This document shows positions 5,945 to 12,081 of a stretch of DNA of 12,081 nt, piece after piece. The first letter of the stretch is position 1; every line of letters starts with the position of its first letter. Under the pieces are notes generated by a model. It had not been told where the DNA came from, did no database searches, and was given only the letters and a program-made list of their open reading frames with translations. This stretch comes from CAYMLQ01 sp964390795 (lineage in GTDB: Bacteria > Verrucomicrobiota > Kiritimatiellia > RFP12 > UBA1067): positions 1 to 12,081 of the forward strand of contig CAYMLQ010000159.1 of NCBI GenBank assembly GCA_964390795.1. The letters run 5' to 3'. The position numbers were made by a program, and so were the translations under genes.

Positions 5945-8900
5945 TTAGTTGATCAGGACGCGCATACCATCCTTGGTCATGCTGACTAGCAGCCGGTTGT
6001 CAACCACCTTCAGGTGACTCCGCCCCTCTGGCGGATCACCCGTCGGCACGACCTCCCAATCGTCCAGGCTGCCGTCGACCGTGATCCCGCCCGCGGCCTC
6101 GGCCACCACATAAGTCCCCTGCCGCACGTCGTCCAGCGCCAGTTCCACGAACCCCGTGCCGGGCAGGGCCAGCGCGCCGGACACCTTGAGGTTGCCCTCC
6201 GTCTGCGTCCCCGCCGCCTCCAGCCGGAAGCCCGCGCCCGCCGCCAGCGTCACGCCGCCGCCCAAGGTCAGCGCCGCCTGCCCCGTGCGGCTCAGGAGCG
6301 CGCCGCCCGCCGACACCGCCACCGGCGTGGCCGTCGCGCCCGCGCCACCGAAACGCCCGCCCGCCGCCACCGACACCCCCGCCGCCGCCGCGCCGCCGTC
6401 CGCCGTCACCAGCAGCGTCGCGTTGCTGACCGCCAGCGCGCCCGTGAACGCCCCCAGCGGCAGCGTCTGCGCCGACCCGCCCGTCACCGTCACCGACGAC
6501 GCGCCCGTGAGCGTTCCCGAAAAGACGTTTGTCCGCCCGCCGCCGACCGCCAGCGAAGACGCGCCGTCGAGCGCCAGCTCGCCCGCGCCCGACACCCCGC
6601 CCACGCGGTTGGGCGCCCCGCCCTTGAACACCGCCCGCGCCCCCTCCGCGATCTCCAGCGCCGTTTTTCCCGGCAGCACGCCCGACAGCTCCTCCGGCAT
6701 CCCCGCCGCGAGGTATGCGATCTCCGCCAGCGTCGCGGCGCGGTTCATCACCACGAACTCGTCGATCCGCCCCGTGAACGCGTTCTCCGACGCCGTCGCG
6801 AGCCGCCCCCGCCCGATGTGGAAGAAGTTCGTGCCGAGCGTGCACGTCGTGTCGTTGTCCACCGCGATAAGCCGCCCGTCGACGTACAGTTTGCGCCTGC
6901 CGTCCGCCGCCAGCGGCTCGCAGGTCGTCGCGAAATGGTGCCAGCCGGACGGCAGGTCGGCCTTGAACAGGTTGTACCCCGCCGAACCGGAAAGCAGCGT
7001 CGCGCCGGTCGTCTCCACCGCCAGGCTCATGCTATCGAAGGCCAGCCGCCCGGACAGGTTGTACAGCGAGGCCTCCGACCCCGCGTAGAACAGCGCCGCT
7101 TTGACGCTCGCGTTGTCGGCGGGGTTGAACCAGCAGGCGAAGGTGTAGGGCGTTTTGCCCGTGGGGAACCCGACCGGGTAGCGCGTGTCCGTGCCCACCC
7201 ACGAGTCCGCGCTCGCCACGTTCAGCGCCCCGCCGAGCTTGCCGCCCGCCGTGTGGGTCGCCCCGGCCCCGGCCACGCCGAGGTGGTTGCCGTAGCCGCT
7301 CATGTCCCTGCCGAGCTGCGCGGGGTCGTTGAACGGGTAATACCCCACCACGCCGCTCACCGGCGCGACGGTACCCGATGCGGGCGGCGCCACGAGGTTG
7401 CCCCGGCTCAGGTACAGCACCTCCTCCGCCGTGACCGCGCGGTTGAAGATGATCGTGTCGTCGATATAGCTGTTGCCCATGTTGAGGGTCGTCGAGCGCC
7501 CGCACCCGATGCGGAAGCCGGAGTCGCGCACCCGGAAATCGCCCTGGTTGGCGGTCGCCCTCAGCACACCGTTGACGTACAGCCGCTGTTTCTGCGTCGC
7601 GTGCGTCGGGTCGTAGGTGTAGCAGAGGTGGTGCCACCCGACCCCGGGCCCTTCGCTCGGCAGCCCGGTGCGGATGTCGAAACCGATATTCGGGGTCGTT
7701 ATCGTGCCGTCGTCGCTCGCCATCGTCAGGTTGGTGTATGCGCCGTCCAGGCGCAGGTTGAGGCTCGACCGCGTGGCCCCGCTCTCGTCGCCCCAGTAGA
7801 CAAAGCCGCCCTGCGAACCGATATTCCCCGTCGGGTTCACCCAGACCGAGATCGAGCAGGGCGCGTTGCCGGTCGGCATCATCGCGGGGAACCCGCCCGC
7901 GGGCACGAGGTACTTGGCGTCCAGAAGGACGCAGCCGCCATTCCGCCCGTAGCTGCCCGTATAACTTGGGGCGCCTCCGACGGGCTGGAGCCGGATATTG
8001 TTGCCGCTGAGGTCCTCGTACGGGGTGTTCCAGTTGTCGAAGGTCCAGTACCCCACGATGCCGTCCATCACGCGCGGCGCGAGGTTGAGCACCTCCAGCG
8101 TGCCCTCCTCCACGCGCGTCGGCCCCGCGTAGCCCTGCCGCGCCGCGACGGTCAGCGTCGTGCCCGCGCCGCGCTTGACCAGCCCGCCGGGCCCGGCCAC
8201 CGAACTCGCCAGCGTCACGTCCCGCGTCGTCGCCACCGTCAGCGTCGCGCCGCCCGCCAGCGCCACCACGCCGCCCGCGCCGTCGAGCCGCGCCACCGTC
8301 TGGTCAGCTCCGACCGCCAGCCGCCCCGACGGCCCCACTGCCGGCGCCGCCGCCGCCGGCAGCAGGTTGGCCGCTGCAGGCCGCGCGTAGAACGCCGCCG
8401 CCCCGTTCGTCATCAGCGCCTGGACCTGCGCCTGCGAGAGCGCCGCCCGCGCGAACAGCACCTCGTCCAGCAGCCCCTTGAAGAACTGGTTCTGGTGTTC
8501 GGACGAGTTGGGCGACGTGCGCCCCACTGAAACGAACGCGGTGCTGAGCGTGAACGCCGCCGACGGGTTGTCGCTCCGTTTCGCGACGCCGTTGACGTAG
8601 ATCTTGCGCTTGTCCGACGCCAGCGACGGGTCGTACGTCAGCGCCACGTGCTGCCACTCGTCCGGCGCGTCCAGCGCCACGGCCGTGTGGCCGGCCGAGG
8701 CCTGGATCACCGTCGACACACTGTTCATGCGCAGCGCCGCCGAGTTGTAAGGCATGTCATAGTGACCCCAGCCCGCGATGCCGCCCCACGTCGGAACGTC
8801 CGCGTCCCGCTTGATCCACGCCGCGAGCGTGAAGGCCGCGCCGCCCGTCGGCAGCCGCAGCGGCACCGCCTCGGTCTTGTCGTGGATCAGGCACGACGCG

Positions 8901-9823
8901 CCGTTCAGCCGCAGCGCCCCGCCGAACCGGCCCTGCGGCTCGTGCCAGCTCACGCTCTCCCCCTCTTTCGTCAGCGACACGCCCGACGGCCCCGCGTCGC
9001 GCCCGAGGTCCGCGGGATCGTCGAACCCGAACCACGCCACGATGTCGTCCTTCGGCACAACCGCCAGCGTGCCGCCCGCGACCTCCACCGCCGCCACGGT
9101 TTGCGCGCCCTCCAGCGTCTGCCGGTTGCCGCCCTGCTTGACCAGCGCGCCGCCGCCCGCCACCGCGCCCGCGAACCCGTACTCCGTCGCGCCGTCGCGG
9201 TCGCTCCAGCGCCCGACCCTGGCCGTGCCGTTCACCGTCACCTGCGGCGCGCCCGCGCCCAAGTTCTCCAGCGACCAGAAGTCCGAAACGCCGTCCACGC
9301 GCAGCGCGGCGCCGTCCGCCAGCGCCAGCCGCATCTTGGCCAGCGACGCCGCGTTGGAGAGCGCCAGCGTGCCGCCCGTCACCGACGCGACCGCCTCGGA
9401 GACGTTCGTGCCCGTCAGCACCAGCGTCCCCGCCCCGCGCTTCTCGAACCCCTGCGCGGTGGCGAGCGTGTTGGCGACCACGGCCTCGCGGCTGTTGACC
9501 TCGACCCGCGGACGCGGCGCGTTCGTCAGCGTCAGCGCCGCTCCCGACAGCAGCCACCTGTTCGTGTTGTCCGCGCCGCCGAACACCAGATTCCCGAGTG
9601 TCAGCGCGCCGCCTACCGTCACGGCGGCATCGCCTCCCGGCTCCAGCGTCACGAACGTCGCCGTCGCTCCCGCGCCCCCCGCAACCGTATCGTCCTGCCA
9701 GTTCGCAGGCTCCTCCCAGGCGCCGCCGGACGGGTTCGCCCACACGCCGTCACCCGCAACCACGGGCGAGGCGACCAGAATCGAGCCCGCACACAATAAC
9801 CTGATCGTTTTCATCTCACTCAT
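5945..9823 (-). CDS. Large secreted protein with autotransporter-type beta-strand motifs and three LamG-like domains
   Basis: About 1292 residues. AAAGGAGG (9836-9829) is five bases before the ATG at 9823, a better start than the GTG at 9826 that extends the frame. Residues 1-24 are a signal peptide. The mature N-terminus (GVWANPSGGAWEEPANW) and later segments such as FEKRGAGTLVLTGTN (near 127) and GGLVKRGAGTTLTV (near 548) match autotransporter-associated beta-strand repeats. Three LamG/concanavalin-A-like domains follow at about 262-475, 588-808 and 823-1041. Each begins with a V(A/G)(W/Y)-F-D type strand and carries a PTG...W(I/V/F) strand, a W-x-H motif, a (K/R)-(I/L)-Y-V-(N/D)-G strand and a final (L/I)DE/DD...RA block. 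Residues 1050-1250 return to Gly/Ala-rich beta-helix-like sequence. No outer-membrane barrel, LPXTG, PEP-CTERM or membrane anchor is visible at the C-terminus (ending DGMRVLIN). Such proteins are abundant in PVC bacteria; surface glycan or cell contact is inferred. Confidence 0.88.
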   Translation of the reverse strand: MSEMKTIRLLCAGSILVASPVVAGDGVWANPSGGAWEEPANWQDDTVAGGAGATATFVTLEPGGDAAVTVGGALTLGNLVFGGADNTNRWLLSGAALTLTNAPRPRVEVNSREAVVANTLATAQGFEKRGAGTLVLTGTNVSEAVASVTGGTLALSNAASLAKMRLALADGAALRVDGVSDFWSLENLGAGAPQVTVNGTARVGRWSDRDGATEYGFAGAVAGGGALVKQGGNRQTLEGAQTVAAVEVAGGTLAVVPKDDIVAWFGFDDPADLGRDAGPSGVSLTKEGESVSWHEPQGRFGGALRLNGASCLIHDKTEAVPLRLPTGGAAFTLAAWIKRDADVPTWGGIAGWGHYDMPYNSAALRMNSVSTVIQASAGHTAVALDAPDEWQHVALTYDPSLASDKRKIYVNGVAKRSDNPSAAFTLSTAFVSVGRTSPNSSEHQNQFFKGLLDEVLFARAALSQAQVQALMTNGAAAFYARPAAANLLPAAAAPAVGPSGRLAVGADQTVARLDGAGGVVALAGGATLTVATTRDVTLASSVAGPGGLVKRGAGTTLTVAARQGYAGPTRVEEGTLEVLNLAPRVMDGIVGYWTFDNWNTPYEDLSGNNIRLQPVGGAPSYTGSYGRNGGCVLLDAKYLVPAGGFPAMMPTGNAPCSISVWVNPTGNIGSQGGFVYWGDESGATRSSLNLRLDGAYTNLTMASDDGTITTPNIGFDIRTGLPSEGPGVGWHHLCYTYDPTHATQKQRLYVNGVLRATANQGDFRVRDSGFRIGCGRSTTLNMGNSYIDDTIIFNRAVTAEEVLYLSRGNLVAPPASGTVAPVSGVVGYYPFNDPAQLGRDMSGYGNHLGVAGAGATHTAGGKLGGALNVASADSWVGTDTRYPVGFPTGKTPYTFACWFNPADNASVKAALFYAGSEASLYNLSGRLAFDSMSLAVETTGATLLSGSAGYNLFKADLPSGWHHFATTCEPLAADGRRKLYVDGRLIAVDNDTTCTLGTNFFHIGRGRLATASENAFTGRIDEFVVMNRAATLAEIAYLAAGMPEELSGVLPGKTALEIAEGARAVFKGGAPNRVGGVSGAGELALDGASSLAVGGGRTNVFSGTLTGASSVTVTGGSAQTLPLGAFTGALAVSNATLLVTADGGAAAAGVSVAAGGRFGGAGATATPVAVSAGGALLSRTGQAALTLGGGVTLAAGAGFRLEAAGTQTEGNLKVSGALALPGTGFVELALDDVRQGTYVVAEAAGGITVDGSLDDWEVVPTGDPPEGRSHLKVVDNRLLVSMTKDGMRVLIN

Positions 9824-9828
9824 CACAG

Positions 9829-9836
9829 CCTCCTTT
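9829..9836 (-). promoter_or_regulatory. Ribosome-binding site that fixes the start of the large LamG protein
   Basis: The minus strand reads AAAGGAGG followed by CTGTGATG. The GTG at 9826 is only two bases from the Shine-Dalgarno sequence, too close for efficient use. The ATG at 9823 is five bases away, and a third candidate at 9814 is fourteen away. The ATG at 9823 is therefore preferred. Confidence 0.7.
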
Positions 9837-9906
9837 GTCGGTTACGCTTCGTCGTTTCTTTTCGTCGCAACTGCTTGAGTACTTAAAGGGACAGACCAGA
9901 ATGGCG

Positions 9907-11268
9907 CTAGAGCGACAATGATGGTACGCCCATTCCCGTCCCCGCTTGCCATGGCACCGAGCCGCCGCGCTGGATCTGCGCGCGCAGCACTGCGGCCAGT
10001 TCGTTGAACACCCGCTTTTCAGTCGTCGCGAGATTGCGCGTCTCCTGCGGGTCGTCCTTGAGATTGTACAATTCGAGCGGCGAATAGGGATTGTTACGCA
10101 GCAGCTTCCACTCGCCGCGGATCAACGCCTCGTAGCTATTGCCTCCATATTCCGCCCCGCCCTCGCGCCGCACGAAGTAGAGATCGCGCACGCCGGCGGG
10201 AGCAGCAGCGCCTTTCAGCGCCGTCAGCAGGCTCACTGCGTCAAGTCCGGCGGGCACCTCCACGCCCGCCGCCTCCAGCGCGGTCGGAAAGAGGTCGAAT
10301 GACTGCCCCGCGTACGCGCAGCGCGAACCTGCCGCGACCACGCCCGGCCAGCGCACCAGAAACGGCACGCGCAGCCCGCCGTCGTAATGGCTCTGTTTGC
10401 CGTCGCGCCACGGGTCGTTGCACTGGCCGTGCGGCAGCGAGCCGCCGTTGTCCGAGGCGAAGGCGACCAGCGTGTTGGCCGCAAGCCCCGCCTCGTCCAG
10501 CGCGGCGAGCACGCGGCCGATCCCCGCGTCGAGGTGCTCGACAAACGCGACGTTCTTGGCGCGTTTCTCGGCCATCCCGGGCGCGCGCGCCTTGACCCGC
10601 GCCAGCCACTCCGCCGGCGGCTCGACCGGAAAGTGCGGCGCGTTGTAGGCCAGGTACAGGAAAAAGGGCGTCTTCGCCTGAGCCCGCGCTTTCAGGTAGT
10701 CGCAGGCCCATTCCGTAAAGATCTCCGTGGCATGCCCCTCAGGTTCGACCGTCTCCGCATTGCGGCGCATGTAATTGACGCCGTGCCGCAGGTGCGTGGT
10801 GTAGCTGTCCATCATGTCGCCGAGGAACCCGTGAAAGAGGTCGAAACCTCGCAGGTTCGGCAGGTTCGGCGCTTCCAGCCCCAGATGCCACTTGCCGACG
10901 AGGGCGGTGTGGTAGCCCGCCGCTTTGAGACTGTCGGCGAGGGTCGGAGCGGCGGGGTCGAGATAGCCCCACGAATTATCCGGCTGCGTGCGGATCACCC
11001 CCGGCACGCCCGCGCGGTCCGGATAGCGCCCGGTCAGAAGCGCCGCGCGCGAGGGCGAACAGACCGTGCAGTTGGCCCGCATGTTGGCAAAGAGCATGCC
11101 CTCCTTCGCCAGCCGGTCGATGTTCGGCGTCCGCACGTCGGCACCGCCGTTCGCAGACACGTCGGCGTACCCCTGGTCGTCCGTCAGGATGATCACCACG
11201 TTCGGCCGTTCGGCGCGAACCCCGCACACCAACAGTAAGTGCATAAACAACAACAGAACCGCCTTCAT
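9907..11268 (-). CDS. Secreted Cys-type sulfatase A (S1/arylsulfatase superfamily)
   Basis: A 453-residue exported sulfatase. I chose the ATG at 11268: it has AGGGGAG five bases upstream (11280-11274), and translation from it begins with a clean signal peptide, MKAVLLLFMHLLLVCGVRA. A GTG at 11292 would add eight residues and lacks a ribosome-binding site. Numbering from the ATG, D30-D31 in ILTDDQGYAD are calcium ligands, C70 in CTVCSPSRAALLTGRYP is the formylglycine cysteine, and K126 and H128 lie in VGKWHLG. H212 in APHFPVE, D273-N274 in FASDNGG and K291 in DGKQSHYDGGLRVP complete the active site. The C-terminal ELYNLKDDPQETRNLA and the final VPWQAG are typical. It diverges clearly from sulfatase B, so different linkages or sugars are likely (inference). 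It starts 20 bases after the PIN toxin stop, and the LamG protein gene follows 83 bases downstream. Confidence 0.93.
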   Translation of the reverse strand: MKAVLLLFMHLLLVCGVRAERPNVVIILTDDQGYADVSANGGADVRTPNIDRLAKEGMLFANMRANCTVCSPSRAALLTGRYPDRAGVPGVIRTQPDNSWGYLDPAAPTLADSLKAAGYHTALVGKWHLGLEAPNLPNLRGFDLFHGFLGDMMDSYTTHLRHGVNYMRRNAETVEPEGHATEIFTEWACDYLKARAQAKTPFFLYLAYNAPHFPVEPPAEWLARVKARAPGMAEKRAKNVAFVEHLDAGIGRVLAALDEAGLAANTLVAFASDNGGSLPHGQCNDPWRDGKQSHYDGGLRVPFLVRWPGVVAAGSRCAYAGQSFDLFPTALEAAGVEVPAGLDAVSLLTALKGAAAPAGVRDLYFVRREGGAEYGGNSYEALIRGEWKLLRNNPYSPLELYNLKDDPQETRNLATTEKRVFNELAAVLRAQIQRGGSVPWQAGTGMGVPSLSL

Positions 11269-11288
11269 CGACACTCCCCTATCCGCCC

Positions 11289-11723
11289 TCACGGTGCGGT
11301 GATGCGGTCAGCGAGATCAGGCGCGAGGCGCAGGAAGTCACGCGTGTTAAAGGTGTAGATCCTGTCGGTCTCGGCACTGCGAGCGCACTCCAGTAGGAGT
11401 GCATCGTACACAACGCCCCCCGCGACGCCCCACTCCGCACAGCGGGAAATCGCCTGTTCGTACATGTGCGCCGTCACCGCAACCTTGCGGAAATTACGTG
11501 TGATGTTGGTCTCGATGATCAAGCGAGCCTCCGTCGGCACAATCTTGGGACTAATGGGCAAGTTGGTCAAGACGGCGTAGACCTCGGCTAGACTGTGCGC
11601 GGACATCAGGAACTCGTTCCGTTTCGCAGCGGCATCCTCCAATATTGGACGCGCCCGACCGAAGTGCGGATGGAGCCGCACGCACCCCGCGACAAGTACG
11701 GACGTGTCGACAAAGATCTTCAC
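11289..11723 (-). CDS. vapC: PIN-domain ribonuclease toxin (VapC family)
   Basis: A 144-residue PIN-domain protein, the usual VapC size. VapC toxins are Mg-dependent ribonucleases that cleave tRNA or rRNA when the cognate antitoxin is lost. Numbering from the GTG, the acidic residues are D6 (KIFVDTSVL), E47 (HSLAEVYAVL), D107 (VYDALLLECA) and D129 (FNTRDFLRL), with N126 close by; all expected catalytic positions are kept, so the toxin looks intact. I chose the GTG at 11723: GGGGAGG (11736-11730) is six bases upstream, and GTGA overlaps the antitoxin TGA by four bases, a classic sign of translational coupling. An in-frame ATG at 11738 would add five residues but lacks a ribosome-binding site. 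Sulfatase A begins 20 bases downstream. Confidence 0.9.
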   Translation of the reverse strand: MKIFVDTSVLVAGCVRLHPHFGRARPILEDAAAKRNEFLMSAHSLAEVYAVLTNLPISPKIVPTEARLIIETNITRNFRKVAVTAHMYEQAISRCAEWGVAGGVVYDALLLECARSAETDRIYTFNTRDFLRLAPDLADRITAP

Positions 11724-11986
11724 CGGGCGCCTCCCCATACTTCACGGCCGCGCTCGTCGCGTGCCTTCTCGACCGCATCCAGCAGCGCGTCGTCAGGCTT
11801 TCCCTCATGCACGTACAGGCCGCGCTCTTGAGTCAACGCAGCTTTGGTTTCCACAGGATAAAGGACAATCGAATTCGTCGTGATCCGAAGGTCAAGTGCC
11901 GACCCCGTATGCAGACCGAACTGCTTGCGAACGCCTTGAGGCAGCACCATGCGTCCCGCCTTGTCGATGGTTACTGTACTTTTCAT
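11720..11986 (-). CDS. vapB: AbrB/MazE-type antitoxin of the PIN toxin
   Basis: An 88-residue antitoxin. Residues 1-47, MKSTVTIDKAGRMVLPQGVR onward to SIVLYPV, are a SpoVT/AbrB swapped-hairpin DNA-binding domain with the family core (K)AGR(M)VLP...R...G(L)..G..L. The charged C-terminal part from about 50, including the helix PDDALLDAVEKARDERGREV, should wrap the toxin active site. The domain starts at the ATG at 11986; a longer frame back to 12037 would add 17 residues that include the promoter, so I reject it. There is no Shine-Dalgarno sequence before this ATG; the promoter geometry implies a leaderless message. The stop overlaps the toxin GTG by four bases. The protein probably represses its own promoter through the palindrome at 11988-12007. 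Confidence 0.88.
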   Translation of the reverse strand: MKSTVTIDKAGRMVLPQGVRKQFGLHTGSALDLRITTNSIVLYPVETKAALTQERGLYVHEGKPDDALLDAVEKARDERGREVWGGAR

Positions 11987-11987
11987 G

Positions 11988-12007
11988 CCATTTAGTTTAC
12001 CAAATGG
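11988..12007 (-). promoter_or_regulatory. Palindromic operator overlapping the antitoxin promoter
   Basis: Perfect arms CCATTT (11988-11993) and AAATGG (12002-12007) flank an 8-base spacer that contains the whole -10 hexamer. AbrB-type antitoxins bind such AT-rich palindromes, so binding here would block RNA polymerase. That the antitoxin binds it is inferred from family behaviour. Confidence 0.6.
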
Positions 12008-12022
12008 TATTATGACTGTCAA
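11994..12022 (-). promoter_or_regulatory. Sigma-70-type promoter of the toxin-antitoxin operon, leaderless
   Basis: On the minus strand, TTGACA (12022-12017) is separated by exactly 17 bases from TAAACT (11999-11994). Transcription should begin about 7-8 bases downstream, at 11987 or 11986, which is at or one base before the antitoxin ATG (11986-11984). Together with the missing Shine-Dalgarno sequence this predicts a leaderless mRNA. It is the only strong promoter match I found in the window. Confidence 0.7.
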
Positions 12023-12081
12023 TTGTAATGGGCGCATCTGCGATCAGGTGCATCCCCAAAGTGACTAGCCGACAGCCGTAA
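12023..12081. other. Window edge, nothing recognised
   Basis: The remaining bases upstream of the toxin-antitoxin promoter show no recognisable gene or RNA. The neighbouring gene lies outside the window. Confidence 0.4.

Noticed and set aside
6014..8530. An 838-codon open frame on the plus strand, opposite the LamG protein gene
   Set aside because: It is antisense to a clearly real gene with recognisable domains. Its product is dominated by Arg, Ala, Pro and His with no domain, as expected from the complement of GC-rich codons.
8648..9878. Two long plus-strand open frames (383 and 366 codons) opposite the 5' part of the LamG protein gene
   Set aside because: Same cause: GC-rich complement, biased composition (Arg/His-rich in one, Ser/Pro/Ala-rich in the other), no plausible ribosome-binding site or domain.
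11269..11292. GTG at 11292 as the sulfatase A start, overlapping the toxin stop
   Set aside because: The GTGA overlap is tempting, but there is no ribosome-binding site, and the ATG at 11268 has AGGGGAG and starts directly with the signal peptide.
1..12081. CRISPR array, tRNA/rRNA gene, insertion sequence or phage genes
   Set aside because: I saw no regularly spaced repeats, no cloverleaf or rRNA-like sequence, and no transposase, integrase or phage structural protein.

Overview
The window is GC-rich, gene-dense bacterial DNA. Two secreted sulfatases flank a very large secreted protein built from autotransporter-type beta-strand motifs and three LamG-like domains. Together with the base composition and the Gram-negative style lipoprotein, this suggests a PVC-superphylum bacterium of the Kiritimatiellota / Verrucomicrobiota / Lentisphaerota type. 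The lineage is inferred from gene content; there is no rRNA or other marker gene here.

Layout, left to right. At 1-55 (minus) lies the start of a gene that runs off the edge. At 183-827 (minus) is a membrane protein with two hydrophobic segments and a bacterial PH-like domain. A roughly 500-base non-coding stretch (828-1326) follows and contains two hairpins. At 1327-1800 (plus) is a rhodanese-domain lipoprotein, the only plus-strand gene. It converges on a minus-strand pair across a perfect 12-bp inverted repeat. That pair is an FMN-dependent NADH-azoreductase (1885-2514) downstream of a fusion of precorrin-2 dehydrogenase (CysG-N/Met8) and glutamyl-tRNA reductase (HemA) at 2552-4126. A 240-base gap (4127-4366) contains back-to-back palindromes.

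From 4367 to 11986 every gene is on the minus strand. In transcription order they are: an AbrB-type antitoxin (11720-11986), a PIN-domain toxin (11289-11723), sulfatase A (9907-11268), the 1292-residue beta-strand/LamG protein (5945-9823) and sulfatase B (4367-5842). Antitoxin and toxin overlap by four bases (GTGA), and the toxin ends 20 bases before sulfatase A. The best promoter in the window, TTGACA-17-TAAACT, sits directly on the antitoxin start, predicts an essentially leaderless transcript and lies within a palindrome. The sulfatase block may therefore be partly transcribed from an autoregulated toxin-antitoxin promoter (inference). A hairpin cluster followed by T7 lies between the large protein and sulfatase B and could reduce read-through.

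Functionally, the right two thirds looks like a sulfated-polysaccharide (mucin, algal or glycosaminoglycan type) utilisation or surface-display locus: two periplasmic or exported Cys-type sulfatases plus a putative carbohydrate-contacting surface protein. The formylglycine-generating enzyme that such sulfatases need is not in this window. The left third holds tetrapyrrole (siroheme/heme) and redox or sulfur-transfer genes. The points most worth a second look are the CysG-HemA fusion with its shortened dimerisation domain, the leaderless TA promoter feeding sulfatases, and the sulfatase-LamG-sulfatase arrangement.
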